A stretch of DNA of 29,054 nt, taken from NCBI GenBank assembly GCA_902513935.1, contig CABXOR010000020.1, positions 1-29,054 of the forward strand. Reading direction: 5' to 3'. This DNA comes from an uncultured SAR324 cluster bacterium (GTDB taxonomy: Bacteria > SAR324 > NAC60-12). Positions 22,660 through 29,054 of the stretch are shown piece after piece. The first letter of the stretch is position 1. Each line of letters begins with the position of its first letter. Both the position numbers and the translations under genes were made by a program. Below the pieces are notes generated by a model. It saw nothing but the letters and a program-made list of their open reading frames with translations, was not told the origin of the DNA and made no database searches.

Positions 22660-23769
22660 TTAAACTGCACCAAGATGCATGAGAGTTTCATAGACTGCTT
22701 GCTGAGTAACTTCATTACAGACAAAGGGGGTTCCTATTTCACGCAAAAGGACAAAATTTATCTTACCATTTACTGTTTTTTTATCATGCAACATTCTTTT
22801 ATAAAGTGCTTCTTTTCCCCACAGTGTTTCATTTGAGAGATCGTTTAAATTCACCGGCATTTCTGCATCATTTGCATGCTCTCGCACCCTTTGACTAATC
22901 CCTTTCTCACATAAACCAATTCTTTCAGACAAGTCACATGCTGCAATTAATCCCAGTTCAACAGACAATCCATGTTGAAATTTACCAAAACCTGCGTGAG
23001 TTTCAAATGCATGGGCAAAAGTGTGGCCAAGGTTCACCAAAGCACGTTTCCCCCTGTCTAGTTCATCTTCACTAACAATGCCGGCTTTCGTATCACAACC
23101 CATCCTAATCACCTCGACCAGTGACGAATTGTTACAGGACATGATTGCTGAAAAGTTATTTTCAAGCCACGTGAATTCTTCCTCTCCACGCAAAAGACCA
23201 TATTTGACTATCTCACCATATCCTGACTTCATTTCATCAGAAGGCAATGAGGAAAGGAGAGACACATCATTCAAAACAATTCGAGGTTGTAAAAAACTCC
23301 CAACCAAGTTTTTGCCTTGACGTGTGTTTATTCCATTTTTACCTCCTACTGAACTGTCAACCTGTGACACCAAAGTAGTGGGAATCTGAATTAACTCAAT
23401 CCCCCGCATAATGAGCCCTGCTGCAAATCCAGCAACATCTCCCACAACTCCTCCTCCGAAGGCAATTACCACGCAATGGCGGTCGATTCCTTCGGAAAGC
23501 ATTCTGTCCAATAATTTTTCCAGACTACCAAATGATTTAGCATCCTCACCCCCTTCAATCAGAAATAAATCCCAACTATCGGTGATTGAATCCAAAGTCG
23601 GTGACAATAAATTCAAATACTTGTTGGATACCATTTTGTCGCTGACAACAGCCACGCGTCTTCCGGCAATGATTGGATCCAAATAAGGTTTTGAGTTCTG
23701 AACAAGTTCTGGAGCAATTATAATATCATAACTCCTTGAACCAAGATCAACATGAAGAGTTTGTTTCAA
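22660..23769 (-). CDS. aroB: 3-dehydroquinate synthase
   Basis: This 369-residue sugar-phosphate cyclase has G-G-E-D-A-K-S near residue 75, the NAD site A-F-G-G-G-V-V-G-D-V-A-G-F, and S-V-G-G-K-N-G-I-N with G-K-N-L-V-G-S-F. The zinc ligands are Glu186 (G-E-I-V-K-Y-G), His249 (N-L-G-H-T-F-A-H) and His266 (Q-H-G). It converts DAHP to 3-dehydroquinate in the shikimate pathway. One variation: the usual H-G-E-A-V after the third ligand is H-G-L-S-V-E here. Among cyclase types, dehydroquinate synthase fits best, and the neighbouring aroD-like gene supports this. It starts with TTG, overlapping the stop of the phosphatase gene as TTGA, with GAGG six bases before. Confidence 0.88.
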   Translation of the reverse strand: MKQTLHVDLGSRSYDIIIAPELVQNSKPYLDPIIAGRRVAVVSDKMVSNKYLNLLSPTLDSITDSWDLFLIEGGEDAKSFGSLEKLLDRMLSEGIDRHCVVIAFGGGVVGDVAGFAAGLIMRGIELIQIPTTLVSQVDSSVGGKNGINTRQGKNLVGSFLQPRIVLNDVSLLSSLPSDEMKSGYGEIVKYGLLRGEEEFTWLENNFSAIMSCNNSSLVEVIRMGCDTKAGIVSEDELDRGKRALVNLGHTFAHAFETHAGFGKFQHGLSVELGLIAACDLSERIGLCEKGISQRVREHANDAEMPVNLNDLSNETLWGKEALYKRMLHDKKTVNGKINFVLLREIGTPFVCNEVTQQAVYETLMHLGAV

Positions 23770-24383
23770 TTTTTTCCTCTATTTGATGGGGGTATCTTTA
23801 TTTCCTTTTCTTCACCTTGTTCCAGGCGATAGATTGTATTCTGTGATTCACCCAAATCTATTATTTCCTTCCCAGAAAGGTTTTTAAGGATGCCTCTGAT
23901 AAACTTGTTAACTATCCCATGACTCACCATCAGTTTTAGTGTGCCGTCATCCATCAGGTCTTCCAGTAAAGAACGAAGCCTTGCTTCAAACTCTGCCCCG
24001 CTTTCTCCTCCTGAAGGATGGAAGCGCATTGGATCCTGCAATCTTAGCTGTGCCTGTTCAGGGAAAATTTCAGCCACTTTGTCCCATCCAAAAGTACCGG
24101 ATATTTCGCCAAGACTAAAATCGTTGAGACGCTCTTCAATTATGATCTTACTGCTTGGATGGTCAATTCCTTGAGCAATTATCTCGGTTGTTTGAATGGC
24201 TCTATCAAGCGGGCTTGTATAAATCTCCAATTCCTGATTAAGAAGAATTCCTGAAAGATAGTCCCTGATTGCTTTGGCCTGATTAATACCTAAATCGGTT
24301 AAGGGTGAATTAACCTGCCCCTGTATTCGTCCAGCACGATTCCATTCGCTTTCACCATGACGAACTAGTATTAAAGTTGTCAA
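23766..24383 (-). CDS. Histidine phosphatase (phosphoglycerate-mutase-like) family protein
   Basis: This 205-residue protein has the R-H-G-E motif (phospho-accepting His9), the R-L-N-D-F-S-L-G-E-I-S-G segment carrying the acid/base Glu, and the second histidine in M-V-S-H-G-I-V. T-S-P-L-D-R-A-I-Q-T-T is typical. It lacks the insertions of the classical cofactor-dependent mutase and is more likely a broad or specific phosphatase. The substrate is not evident, though coupling to aroB suggests shared regulation. The start codon is TTG at 24383 with GGAAGG five bases upstream. It is the first gene of the minus-strand aro unit; 156 AT-rich bases separate it from livG upstream. Confidence 0.87.
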   Translation of the reverse strand: MTTLILVRHGESEWNRAGRIQGQVNSPLTDLGINQAKAIRDYLSGILLNQELEIYTSPLDRAIQTTEIIAQGIDHPSSKIIIEERLNDFSLGEISGTFGWDKVAEIFPEQAQLRLQDPMRFHPSGGESGAEFEARLRSLLEDLMDDGTLKLMVSHGIVNKFIRGILKNLSGKEIIDLGESQNTIYRLEQGEEKEIKIPPSNRGKN

Positions 24384-24539
24384 AGATACCTTCCATGAAA
24401 ATTAGTTAAAACGGGATAAAAAATTGGAGAAATAATTAGAAACTCAAATTATCTTTAGAACATTGGAAATTATCCAATAATTCTTTGAAATTTCTGGAAG
24501 TTAACATTAATATTGTCAGTATTAAAAAATTTTGACAAA

Positions 24540-25355
24540 CTATCCTGTAAAAACTCGTCGAATTTCCTCATCAGCCATTTCTTTACCCAAATATGCTTCT
24601 ACAACTGAGTGATTACTCTTAACCTCCTCAGGAGTCCCTTCGGCAATTTTCTGGCCATGATCCAGCACAGTAATCCGTTCACACGTGTTCATAACTAATT
24701 TGAGGACATGCTCCACCACAACTACTGTTAATTGATAACGCTCTTTGAGGGTGAGAATAGTTCCCATCAGATTGTCAATATTTACTGGTGACAGTCCTGC
24801 ACCAGGCTCATCAAGCAGTAATAATTTGGGTTTCATAGCAATCGCCCTACCCAAAGAAAGCAACTTTTTCTGACCTCCAGAAAGTTCACTTGCCGGAATG
24901 TCGGCATATTCTATTAGTCCGAGAAACTCCAGTAATTCTATCATCTCCTTACGAATTTTATTTTCCGCCTTACGGACTTTTGTACCTCTAAATATCGGAG
25001 AAAGAATTCCATATGGTGAATGACAATGATAGCCTACCATCACATTTTCCAAAACGGTCATATCTAAAAATAGGCGTAACAACTGAAAAGTTCTGGATAC
25101 TCCCAATGCAGCAATTTGGTGAGCTGATTGAGTGGTGATATCTTGTCCAGCAAATTTAATATTGCTTCCAGAATCAGGCTTATAAATACCTGTAATCAGG
25201 TTGAAGAATGTCGATTTACCTGATCCGTTAGGACCAATCAGGCCATGTATTGTACCTTGCTCAATCTGAACATTAACATTCCAAACAGCACGAAGACCTC
25301 CAAAGCTTTTACTGAGATTTTTTGTTTCAAGCAATACCAATTTCTTTATCCTCAT
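24540..25355 (-). CDS. livG: Branched-chain amino-acid-type ABC transporter ATP-binding protein (LivG-like)
   Basis: This 271-residue ABC ATPase has Walker A G-P-N-G-S-G-K-S-T, the signature L-S-G-G-Q-K-K-L-L, Walker B L-L-L-L-D-E-P-G-A-G-L-S-P and the switch His in V-V-V-E-H-V. The A-G-L-S-P form and the ending A-Y-L-G-K-E mark the LivG branch. It powers uptake with LivF on the cytoplasmic face of LivH/LivM. Its ATG lies 29 bases inside livM. A TTG at 25334 would give the more usual N-terminal length (M-L-E-T-K-N-L), so the start is uncertain. Real substrates of such systems include amino acids, amides, urea and aromatic or carboxylic acids, so the symbol gives class, not specificity. Confidence 0.87.
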   Translation of the reverse strand: MRIKKLVLLETKNLSKSFGGLRAVWNVNVQIEQGTIHGLIGPNGSGKSTFFNLITGIYKPDSGSNIKFAGQDITTQSAHQIAALGVSRTFQLLRLFLDMTVLENVMVGYHCHSPYGILSPIFRGTKVRKAENKIRKEMIELLEFLGLIEYADIPASELSGGQKKLLSLGRAIAMKPKLLLLDEPGAGLSPVNIDNLMGTILTLKERYQLTVVVVEHVLKLVMNTCERITVLDHGQKIAEGTPEEVKSNHSVVEAYLGKEMADEEIRRVFTG

Positions 25356-26355
25356 GCTTTTTGATAAATTTTTTCTTGACTATCATACGCTCGATTAGCC
25401 CTCCAATACCTCGTGGCATGAAGACTACAAGAAGAACCATGGATATCCCAAAAATCAAAGGCTGGTAAAAGTAGTAATCCTTAGTCTGGTCGTAGATAAC
25501 AGTAACCACTATGGCCCCGATAACCCCTCCCCAAATATTACCAATTCCGCCCAGCACCACCATGAGTAGCAAAGTGATCATTTCGATGATTGTGAAATTA
25601 TTGTGATGAATATAGCCCGGAGGCATATGGGCAAACAAAGCTCCTCCTAATCCTGCGTAGAGGGCGCTGATAACAAAGGCAAGCAACTTATACATTGTGA
25701 CGTTGATCCCTACAACTGACGCAGCAATGGGATCCTCACGGATTGCCTGAAAGGCTCGTCCAGTTGCGGAACGAAGGATTGCAAAGGAAAGGTAAATCCC
25801 CAATAATGCAACAGTCATAACGAGGTAGTAGTAACGTTCAAAGCTATCAAAAACAAAATCTCCTATGACTGGGGCTGGAATAAGCATGATTCCAGTGCTG
25901 GAACCAAGTGCTGGTGTTACAGCAATCATGATTCGTACTGATTCACCCAGTCCTAGAGTCGCCAAGGCTAGATAAGCTCCTTCAAGACGAACTGACGGCA
26001 GCCCGACAATGATCCCTGCAAATCCTGTTATCAGCATAGCTAAAGGAGCACTCACCCAGAAGGATAGCCCATAGTTAAGTGCCAGCAAAGCTGAGCTCAC
26101 AGCTCCAATAGCGTAAAGACCTATATGTCCTACTGTGACTTGACCGCAAAAACCTTTTACAATATTTAAACCTACACAAAGCAGGATGAAAAGACAGGCT
26201 CGATTGGCCAAGTCGATGTAGTAATCGCTTATACTAAATTCCAGCAATTTAGGCAACGGCAGCAAGACCAGATACGCAAGTAACCATGGCAGTAAACGAT
26301 GCACTCTGGTCAAGGCGGAAATTGAATTATTGATCCGAGCCAACAATTCTATCAT
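25327..26355 (-). CDS. livM: Branched-chain amino-acid-type ABC transporter permease (LivM-like)
   Basis: This 342-residue integral membrane protein has some eight to ten hydrophobic segments and the LivM landmarks G-L-N-I-V-K-G-F-C-G-Q-V-T-V-G-H-I-G, L-E-G-A-Y-L-A-L-A-T-L-G, the cytoplasmic loop T-G-R-A-F-Q-A-I-R-E-D-P-I-A-A (contact with the ATPases) and V-V-L-G-G-I-G-N-I-W-G-G. It pairs with LivH to form the channel. The charged C-terminal tail (K-K-K-F-I-K-K-H-E-D-K) overlaps the livG start by 29 bases. It follows the binding-protein gene after 63 bases that contain a GC-rich hairpin, which may lower its expression relative to that gene. Confidence 0.9.
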   Translation of the reverse strand: MIELLARINNSISALTRVHRLLPWLLAYLVLLPLPKLLEFSISDYYIDLANRACLFILLCVGLNIVKGFCGQVTVGHIGLYAIGAVSSALLALNYGLSFWVSAPLAMLITGFAGIIVGLPSVRLEGAYLALATLGLGESVRIMIAVTPALGSSTGIMLIPAPVIGDFVFDSFERYYYLVMTVALLGIYLSFAILRSATGRAFQAIREDPIAASVVGINVTMYKLLAFVISALYAGLGGALFAHMPPGYIHHNNFTIIEMITLLLMVVLGGIGNIWGGVIGAIVVTVIYDQTKDYYFYQPLIFGISMVLLVVFMPRGIGGLIERMIVKKKFIKKHEDKEIGIA

Positions 26356-26386
26356 TAGAGTTTAATTTAGTTAAAAAGGACGAGTT

Positions 26387-26410
26387 TCCCGGAAGGTTGC
26401 CCCTCCGGGA
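26387..26410 (-). terminator. Intercistronic hairpin between binding-protein and livM genes
   Basis: TCCCGGAAGG and CCCTCCGGGA pair as a 10-bp stem with one mismatch and a TTGC loop, nine bases past the binding-protein stop. On the minus-strand transcript it is followed by a short pyrimidine-rich run (CTCGTCCTTTTT) rather than a clean U-tract. It is better read as a partial terminator or 3'-end stabiliser that lets the binding protein be made in excess over the permease. Confidence 0.6.
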
Positions 26411-26418
26411 GTGTTTGA

Positions 26419-27621
26419 TTAAAGACCGAAATCCATAGGCATGGTAACCCTTGCTAATACCTCAGTCTCAAATTGTTCCCCACCCTTGGTGTATCCAATC
26501 AAGACGGCAGTTCTGTTACCGTCCCTGCAGACTGGTGACGAATCACGGCAGAAACTAATTGGACCAGAGGCCAGTCCATGGTAATTCCGAATTCCAGCAA
26601 TTGCATTACGAATAGCAATTCTATCATCCGCGAGCGAACTGCCTGTCAACTGCAACTTTGCATTGCCCAGTGCAATTTCTACGATCCGGATCAGGTCATA
26701 GGCTTGTGAGAAGTCATGATCTGGAGCGTGAATGCCATAGCGCTCACGAACCATTTCGTTGAAGAGTCTTGCTATTGGTCGCTTGTCTGCTGCGGCATAT
26801 GCTGCTGCAAAGAAAACATTTTTAGCAGCATCGCCTGCAATCTTAGGAACTGGAGCGTTTGATGCAGATGAGGAGCCTATACGCCTCACTCTCTCATCCA
26901 TCCCTGCTTCATAGGATTGAATAAGTGCACGGGCCATAGTTTCAGCTAAAGCAGCAATCATGATCCCGTCAACGTTACTAGTCTTAATCTTTTGCATGTG
27001 TGTACGGAAATCAACTTCTTTTTCCTGTACTTCAGCAACATAAACAGGCTCTGCACCATGCTGACTTCTCATCTGGCCCTGCATGGCTTGACAATCGTTT
27101 TGAGATGCTGCATCAGACGCACAGATGTAAGCAATACGCTTTCCTATATTTTCACCAACATATTTGGCATTTACACCAGCGTAAAATCGACCAGAAACGG
27201 GGACCCTGAATACCCAGTCACTCCCTAGCTTAGTAATTTTAGCGTTTGTAGAATGTGGAACGATTTGTGGCACTTTTGCTTTGGCTGTTACAGCTACTAT
27301 AGGCAGTGTTACCGAGGAACAACTAGATCCGATAACAAGATGAACTTTTTTCTGAGAAACAAGCTTATTGGCATTAGCAACACCTTTATCAGACTTGCAC
27401 TCATCGTTCATCAAGGTCGCAACTATCTTATTCCCGTTGATGCCACCAGCCTTGTTGATGATGTCGATTTCATCCATCATCATCTGGCCATACTTCTGAC
27501 CATTTTCACTCACCATTCTCATGGTGATACCAATGCGGATTTCTCCTGCATAAACTACCGTCGACACAAACATGAAGCTCAAAGCAACGGCAACTAAACA
27601 TATTTTACTAGTTTTAAACAT
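26419..27621 (-). CDS. ABC transporter substrate-binding protein (Leu/Ile/Val-type, periplasmic)
   Basis: This 400-residue protein has a clear signal peptide, hydrophobic at about residues 7-22, probably cleaved after V-V-Y-A. The mature part is a type I periplasmic binding protein: E-I-R-I-G-I-T first strand, D-E-I-N/D-K-A-G-G-I-N-G, V-I-G-S-S-C-S-S (ligand-binding serines in the LivJ family) and A-Y-D-L-I-R-I-V-E-I-A. Four or more cysteines (D-E-C-K, S-S-C-S, C-A-S-D, F-C-R, V-C-R) may form disulfides in the periplasm. The ligand is unknown; the LivJ/Peripla_BP_6 family binds branched-chain amino acids but also aromatic and aliphatic carboxylates. AAAGGT six bases before the ATG is a fair Shine-Dalgarno. 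An unusual leader with a five-codon ORF and hairpin precedes it. Confidence 0.9.
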   Translation of the reverse strand: MFKTSKICLVAVALSFMFVSTVVYAGEIRIGITMRMVSENGQKYGQMMMDEIDIINKAGGINGNKIVATLMNDECKSDKGVANANKLVSQKKVHLVIGSSCSSVTLPIVAVTAKAKVPQIVPHSTNAKITKLGSDWVFRVPVSGRFYAGVNAKYVGENIGKRIAYICASDAASQNDCQAMQGQMRSQHGAEPVYVAEVQEKEVDFRTHMQKIKTSNVDGIMIAALAETMARALIQSYEAGMDERVRRIGSSSASNAPVPKIAGDAAKNVFFAAAYAAADKRPIARLFNEMVRERYGIHAPDHDFSQAYDLIRIVEIALGNAKLQLTGSSLADDRIAIRNAIAGIRNYHGLASGPISFCRDSSPVCRDGNRTAVLIGYTKGGEQFETEVLARVTMPMDFGL

Positions 27622-27663
27622 AATTTTACCTTTGATTAGATTATTAAAATCAATGAATTAGTT

Positions 27664-27687
27664 AAGGTATGATTAATCTCACACCTT
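27664..27687 (-). promoter_or_regulatory. Hairpin in the leader of the binding-protein gene
   Basis: On the minus strand, AAGGTGTGA and TCATACCTT form a 9-bp stem containing one G-U pair, with the loop GATTAA. It overlaps the last bases of a five-codon ORF and lies about 40 bases before the binding-protein ATG. It has no U-tract, so it is not a standard terminator; a role in translation control or mRNA processing is possible. Confidence 0.5.
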
Positions 27688-27704
27688 TAAGAATCATGCT
27701 TCAT
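27687..27704 (-). CDS. Five-codon ORF (MKHDS) with a strong Shine-Dalgarno
   Basis: AAGGAGG at 27709-27715 is the best Shine-Dalgarno in this stretch. It lies four bases before an ATG that opens only M-K-H-D-S-stop. The ORF sits between livH and the binding-protein gene and its stop codon touches a stable hairpin. It may be a leader peptide that governs the following gene, or the remnant of a gene start. The Shine-Dalgarno and stop are plain in the sequence; function is inference. Confidence 0.4.
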   Translation of the reverse strand: MKHDS

Positions 27705-27759
27705 TTTTCCTCCTTATTTAAGGTTTTAAAAAATTGAAATCTTTGGCATAAATAAACCA

Positions 27760-28677
27760 TCATGCCTTCACTTTTGCTATTACACCAAATAGTCCAGATG
27801 GTCTAAATATCAGGACAAGAATCAATAGCAAAAAGGCGTAAATGTCTTTGTGACTTGGGGAAATATAGGCTGCCCCTAAATTTTCAAAAATACCCACTAA
27901 AATCCCTCCAATTAGGGCTCCCGGCAAACTTCCAAATCCTCCAACCACTGCTGCTGCGAAAGCCTTCATCAACATCAAATATCCCATTTCAACTTGAACT
28001 GATTGCATAGGGCCAATCAATACCCCCGCAGCTGCAGCTAAAGCACAGCCCAGACCAAAAATTAGAGAAATTACCAGTGGCACATTGATTCCCATCAGAT
28101 AGGCAATATCCTTGTTGTGAGCAACTGCCCTTACTGCCAAACCGAGCTTTGTATTTCGGATAAAATAGTTCAGCAGCACCATCAGCAGCATCGATACTAC
28201 TGCAGTCAACACATAACTTTGTGGGATGGAAATATCTCCTAATTGAAGAGGCATGCCCAGATCAACAGGGAAAGGTTCTGCGGCAGCTCCCCAAATGAGA
28301 AAAGCAACATTCATAAGCGCCACAGACATTCCAAAACCGCATATAATCATTCCCATGCCCGCGACCGTGTAACCACCTCCCGCTTGGGTAAGCCGGCGAT
28401 AAAAAACCCTCTCAATACCCATCCCCAAAAGAGCAGCAAAAATCATTGCCCCTATAATTGCGAAAGGATATGGGACCCCTACTATTTGAGAAAAAAATAG
28501 TCCTATAAATGCTCCAAACATGTAAATTTCTCCATGGGCAAAATGCACTATGTCCAAACCTGAATAAATCAGTGAGATGCCGAGAGCTACGATGCCATAA
28601 ACTACGCCTATCGTGATGCCGAAAATGATAAATGCTAACAGAGAATTAAAATCAAAGTCCATTGTCATTGTCTCCAT
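27760..28677 (-). CDS. livH: Branched-chain amino-acid-type ABC transporter permease (LivH-like)
   Basis: This 305-residue membrane protein has about eight hydrophobic segments and LivH marks: G-I-V-Y-G-I-V-A-L-G-I-S-L-I-Y near the start, D-I-V-H-F-A-H-G-E-I-Y-M-F-G-A, T-K-L-G-L-A-V-R-A-V-A-H-N (ATPase-contact loop), V-G-G-F-G-S-L-P-G-A-L-I-G-G and the ending L-I-F-R-P-S-G-L-F-G. With LivM it forms the transmembrane channel. The start is the ATG at 28677, six bases after the livF stop; two further in-frame ATGs within 15 bases (28668, 28662) are alternatives. The following 82 bases up to a strong Shine-Dalgarno contain nothing else I can identify. Confidence 0.9.
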   Translation of the reverse strand: METMTMDFDFNSLLAFIIFGITIGVVYGIVALGISLIYSGLDIVHFAHGEIYMFGAFIGLFFSQIVGVPYPFAIIGAMIFAALLGMGIERVFYRRLTQAGGGYTVAGMGMIICGFGMSVALMNVAFLIWGAAAEPFPVDLGMPLQLGDISIPQSYVLTAVVSMLLMVLLNYFIRNTKLGLAVRAVAHNKDIAYLMGINVPLVISLIFGLGCALAAAAGVLIGPMQSVQVEMGYLMLMKAFAAAVVGGFGSLPGALIGGILVGIFENLGAAYISPSHKDIYAFLLLILVLIFRPSGLFGVIAKVKA

Positions 28678-28683
28678 AATGTT

Positions 28684-29054
28684 TCATGCTTTCAATTCCT
28701 TTGAAGTATCTGCAACTGTTCCTCCTAGAAAAAATTCCTTAATTGCAGGATCATTTATCAATTCTTCCGACTTACCTTCAATCATAATACGACCGTCCCT
28801 TATAATGTAGGCATACTGGGCAAGTAAGAGTGCCATTCTTACATTCTGCTCAACCACTAAAATTGTTACACCGGTCTGGCTGATCTTGTAAATGTTTGCA
28901 AAAATTTGAAGAACAACCTTTGGGGCAAGCGCAGCACTTGGTTCGTCCAACATAAGCATCTTGGGCTTCGCCATCAATCCTCGCCCAGTAACAAGCATCT
29001 GCACCTCACCACCGCTAAGTGTCCCGGAAAGCATATTCCTTCGATTCTTTAGTG
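28684..29054 (-). CDS. livF: LivF-like ABC transporter ATP-binding protein, 5' part beyond the window
   Basis: The frame runs to the window edge without a stop, so only the C-terminal 123 or so residues are present. They carry R-R-N-M-L-S-G-T-L-S-G-G-E (signature), Walker B M-L-M-L-D-E-P-S-A-A-L-A-P, and V-V-E-Q-N-V, where Gln replaces the switch His as is usual in LivF. The Walker A part must lie outside. An internal Met at 29034 is not the true start, since L-K-N-R-R-N before it matches the family. It is the first visible gene of the livF-livH-binding protein-livM-livG unit. Confidence 0.88.
   Translation of the reverse strand, partial: LKNRRNMLSGTLSGGEVQMLVTGRGLMAKPKMLMLDEPSAALAPKVVLQIFANIYKISQTGVTILVVEQNVRMALLLAQYAYIIRDGRIMIEGKSEELINDPAIKEFFLGGTVADTSKELKA

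Noticed and set aside
22510..22836. 108-residue plus-strand frame opposite the PRISE and aroB genes
   Set aside because: It spans the ends of two well-supported minus-strand genes and shows no protein features of its own.
1..29054. CRISPR array, tRNA or rRNA genes
   Set aside because: I saw no regularly spaced repeats with unique spacers and no recognisable tRNA or rRNA sequence; the repeats present are tandem coding repeats or two-copy elements.

Overview
The window looks like a chromosomal segment of a free-living Gram-negative bacterium of moderately low GC. A predicted outer-membrane barrel, periplasmic binding-protein transport, a cyclase-TPR signalling protein and many CoA-dependent enzymes suggest a proteobacterium-like lineage, perhaps a marine deltaproteobacterial/SAR324-like group. 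That placement is an impression from gene content; no rRNA or other phylogenetic marker is present.

Layout. (1) 1-8490 is AT-rich, and all its genes lie on the minus strand. They are two GFA-type zinc proteins, a class III cyclase with TolB-like and TPR regions, a thioredoxin-fold protein, a RidA-family protein, a secreted six-blade NHL-repeat protein and a predicted outer-membrane protein. The gaps carry dispersed and tandem repeats and a possible solo insertion-sequence end. (2) 8491-10601 is visibly more GC- and CpG-rich. It holds gene debris (a mannonate-dehydratase-like fragment joined to a formylglycine-generating-enzyme-like C-terminus) and a coupled GHMP sugar kinase plus nucleotidyltransferase pair. 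It reads as a decayed transferred sugar-acid or polysaccharide island. (3) 10602-11307 is mostly non-coding, with one interrupted reading frame. (4) 11322-20445 is a tight plus-strand operon of ten genes, mostly overlapping or separated by a few bases. It combines an FAH/MhpD-family enzyme, a ketopantoate-reductase-like protein, two SDRs, an acyl-CoA dehydrogenase, a family I CoA-transferase, a Gfo/Idh/MocA oxidoreductase, an enoyl-CoA hydratase, a MaoC hydratase and a xylose-isomerase-like TIM barrel. (5) 20487-24383 is a convergent minus-strand unit: histidine phosphatase, aroB, a PRISE-type reductase, and an AroD protein with a truncated AroE-like tail. (6) 24540-29054 is a minus-strand branched-chain-amino-acid-type ABC transporter in the order livF (cut by the edge), livH, binding protein, livM, livG.

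How the genes may work together (inference). The operon has what is needed to activate a carboxylate as a CoA thioester, oxidise it, hydrate it, oxidise the alcohol, and process a hydroxylated or polyol-like moiety. The Liv-type transporter nearby could import the substrate. I do not recognise the pathway as a known one and see no dedicated regulator, so the substrate is unknown. The most unusual points are the SDR that lacks all its catalytic residues, the AroD-AroE remnant fusion, a five-codon ORF with a strong Shine-Dalgarno plus hairpin before the binding-protein gene, and repeated use of TTGA stop/start overlaps.
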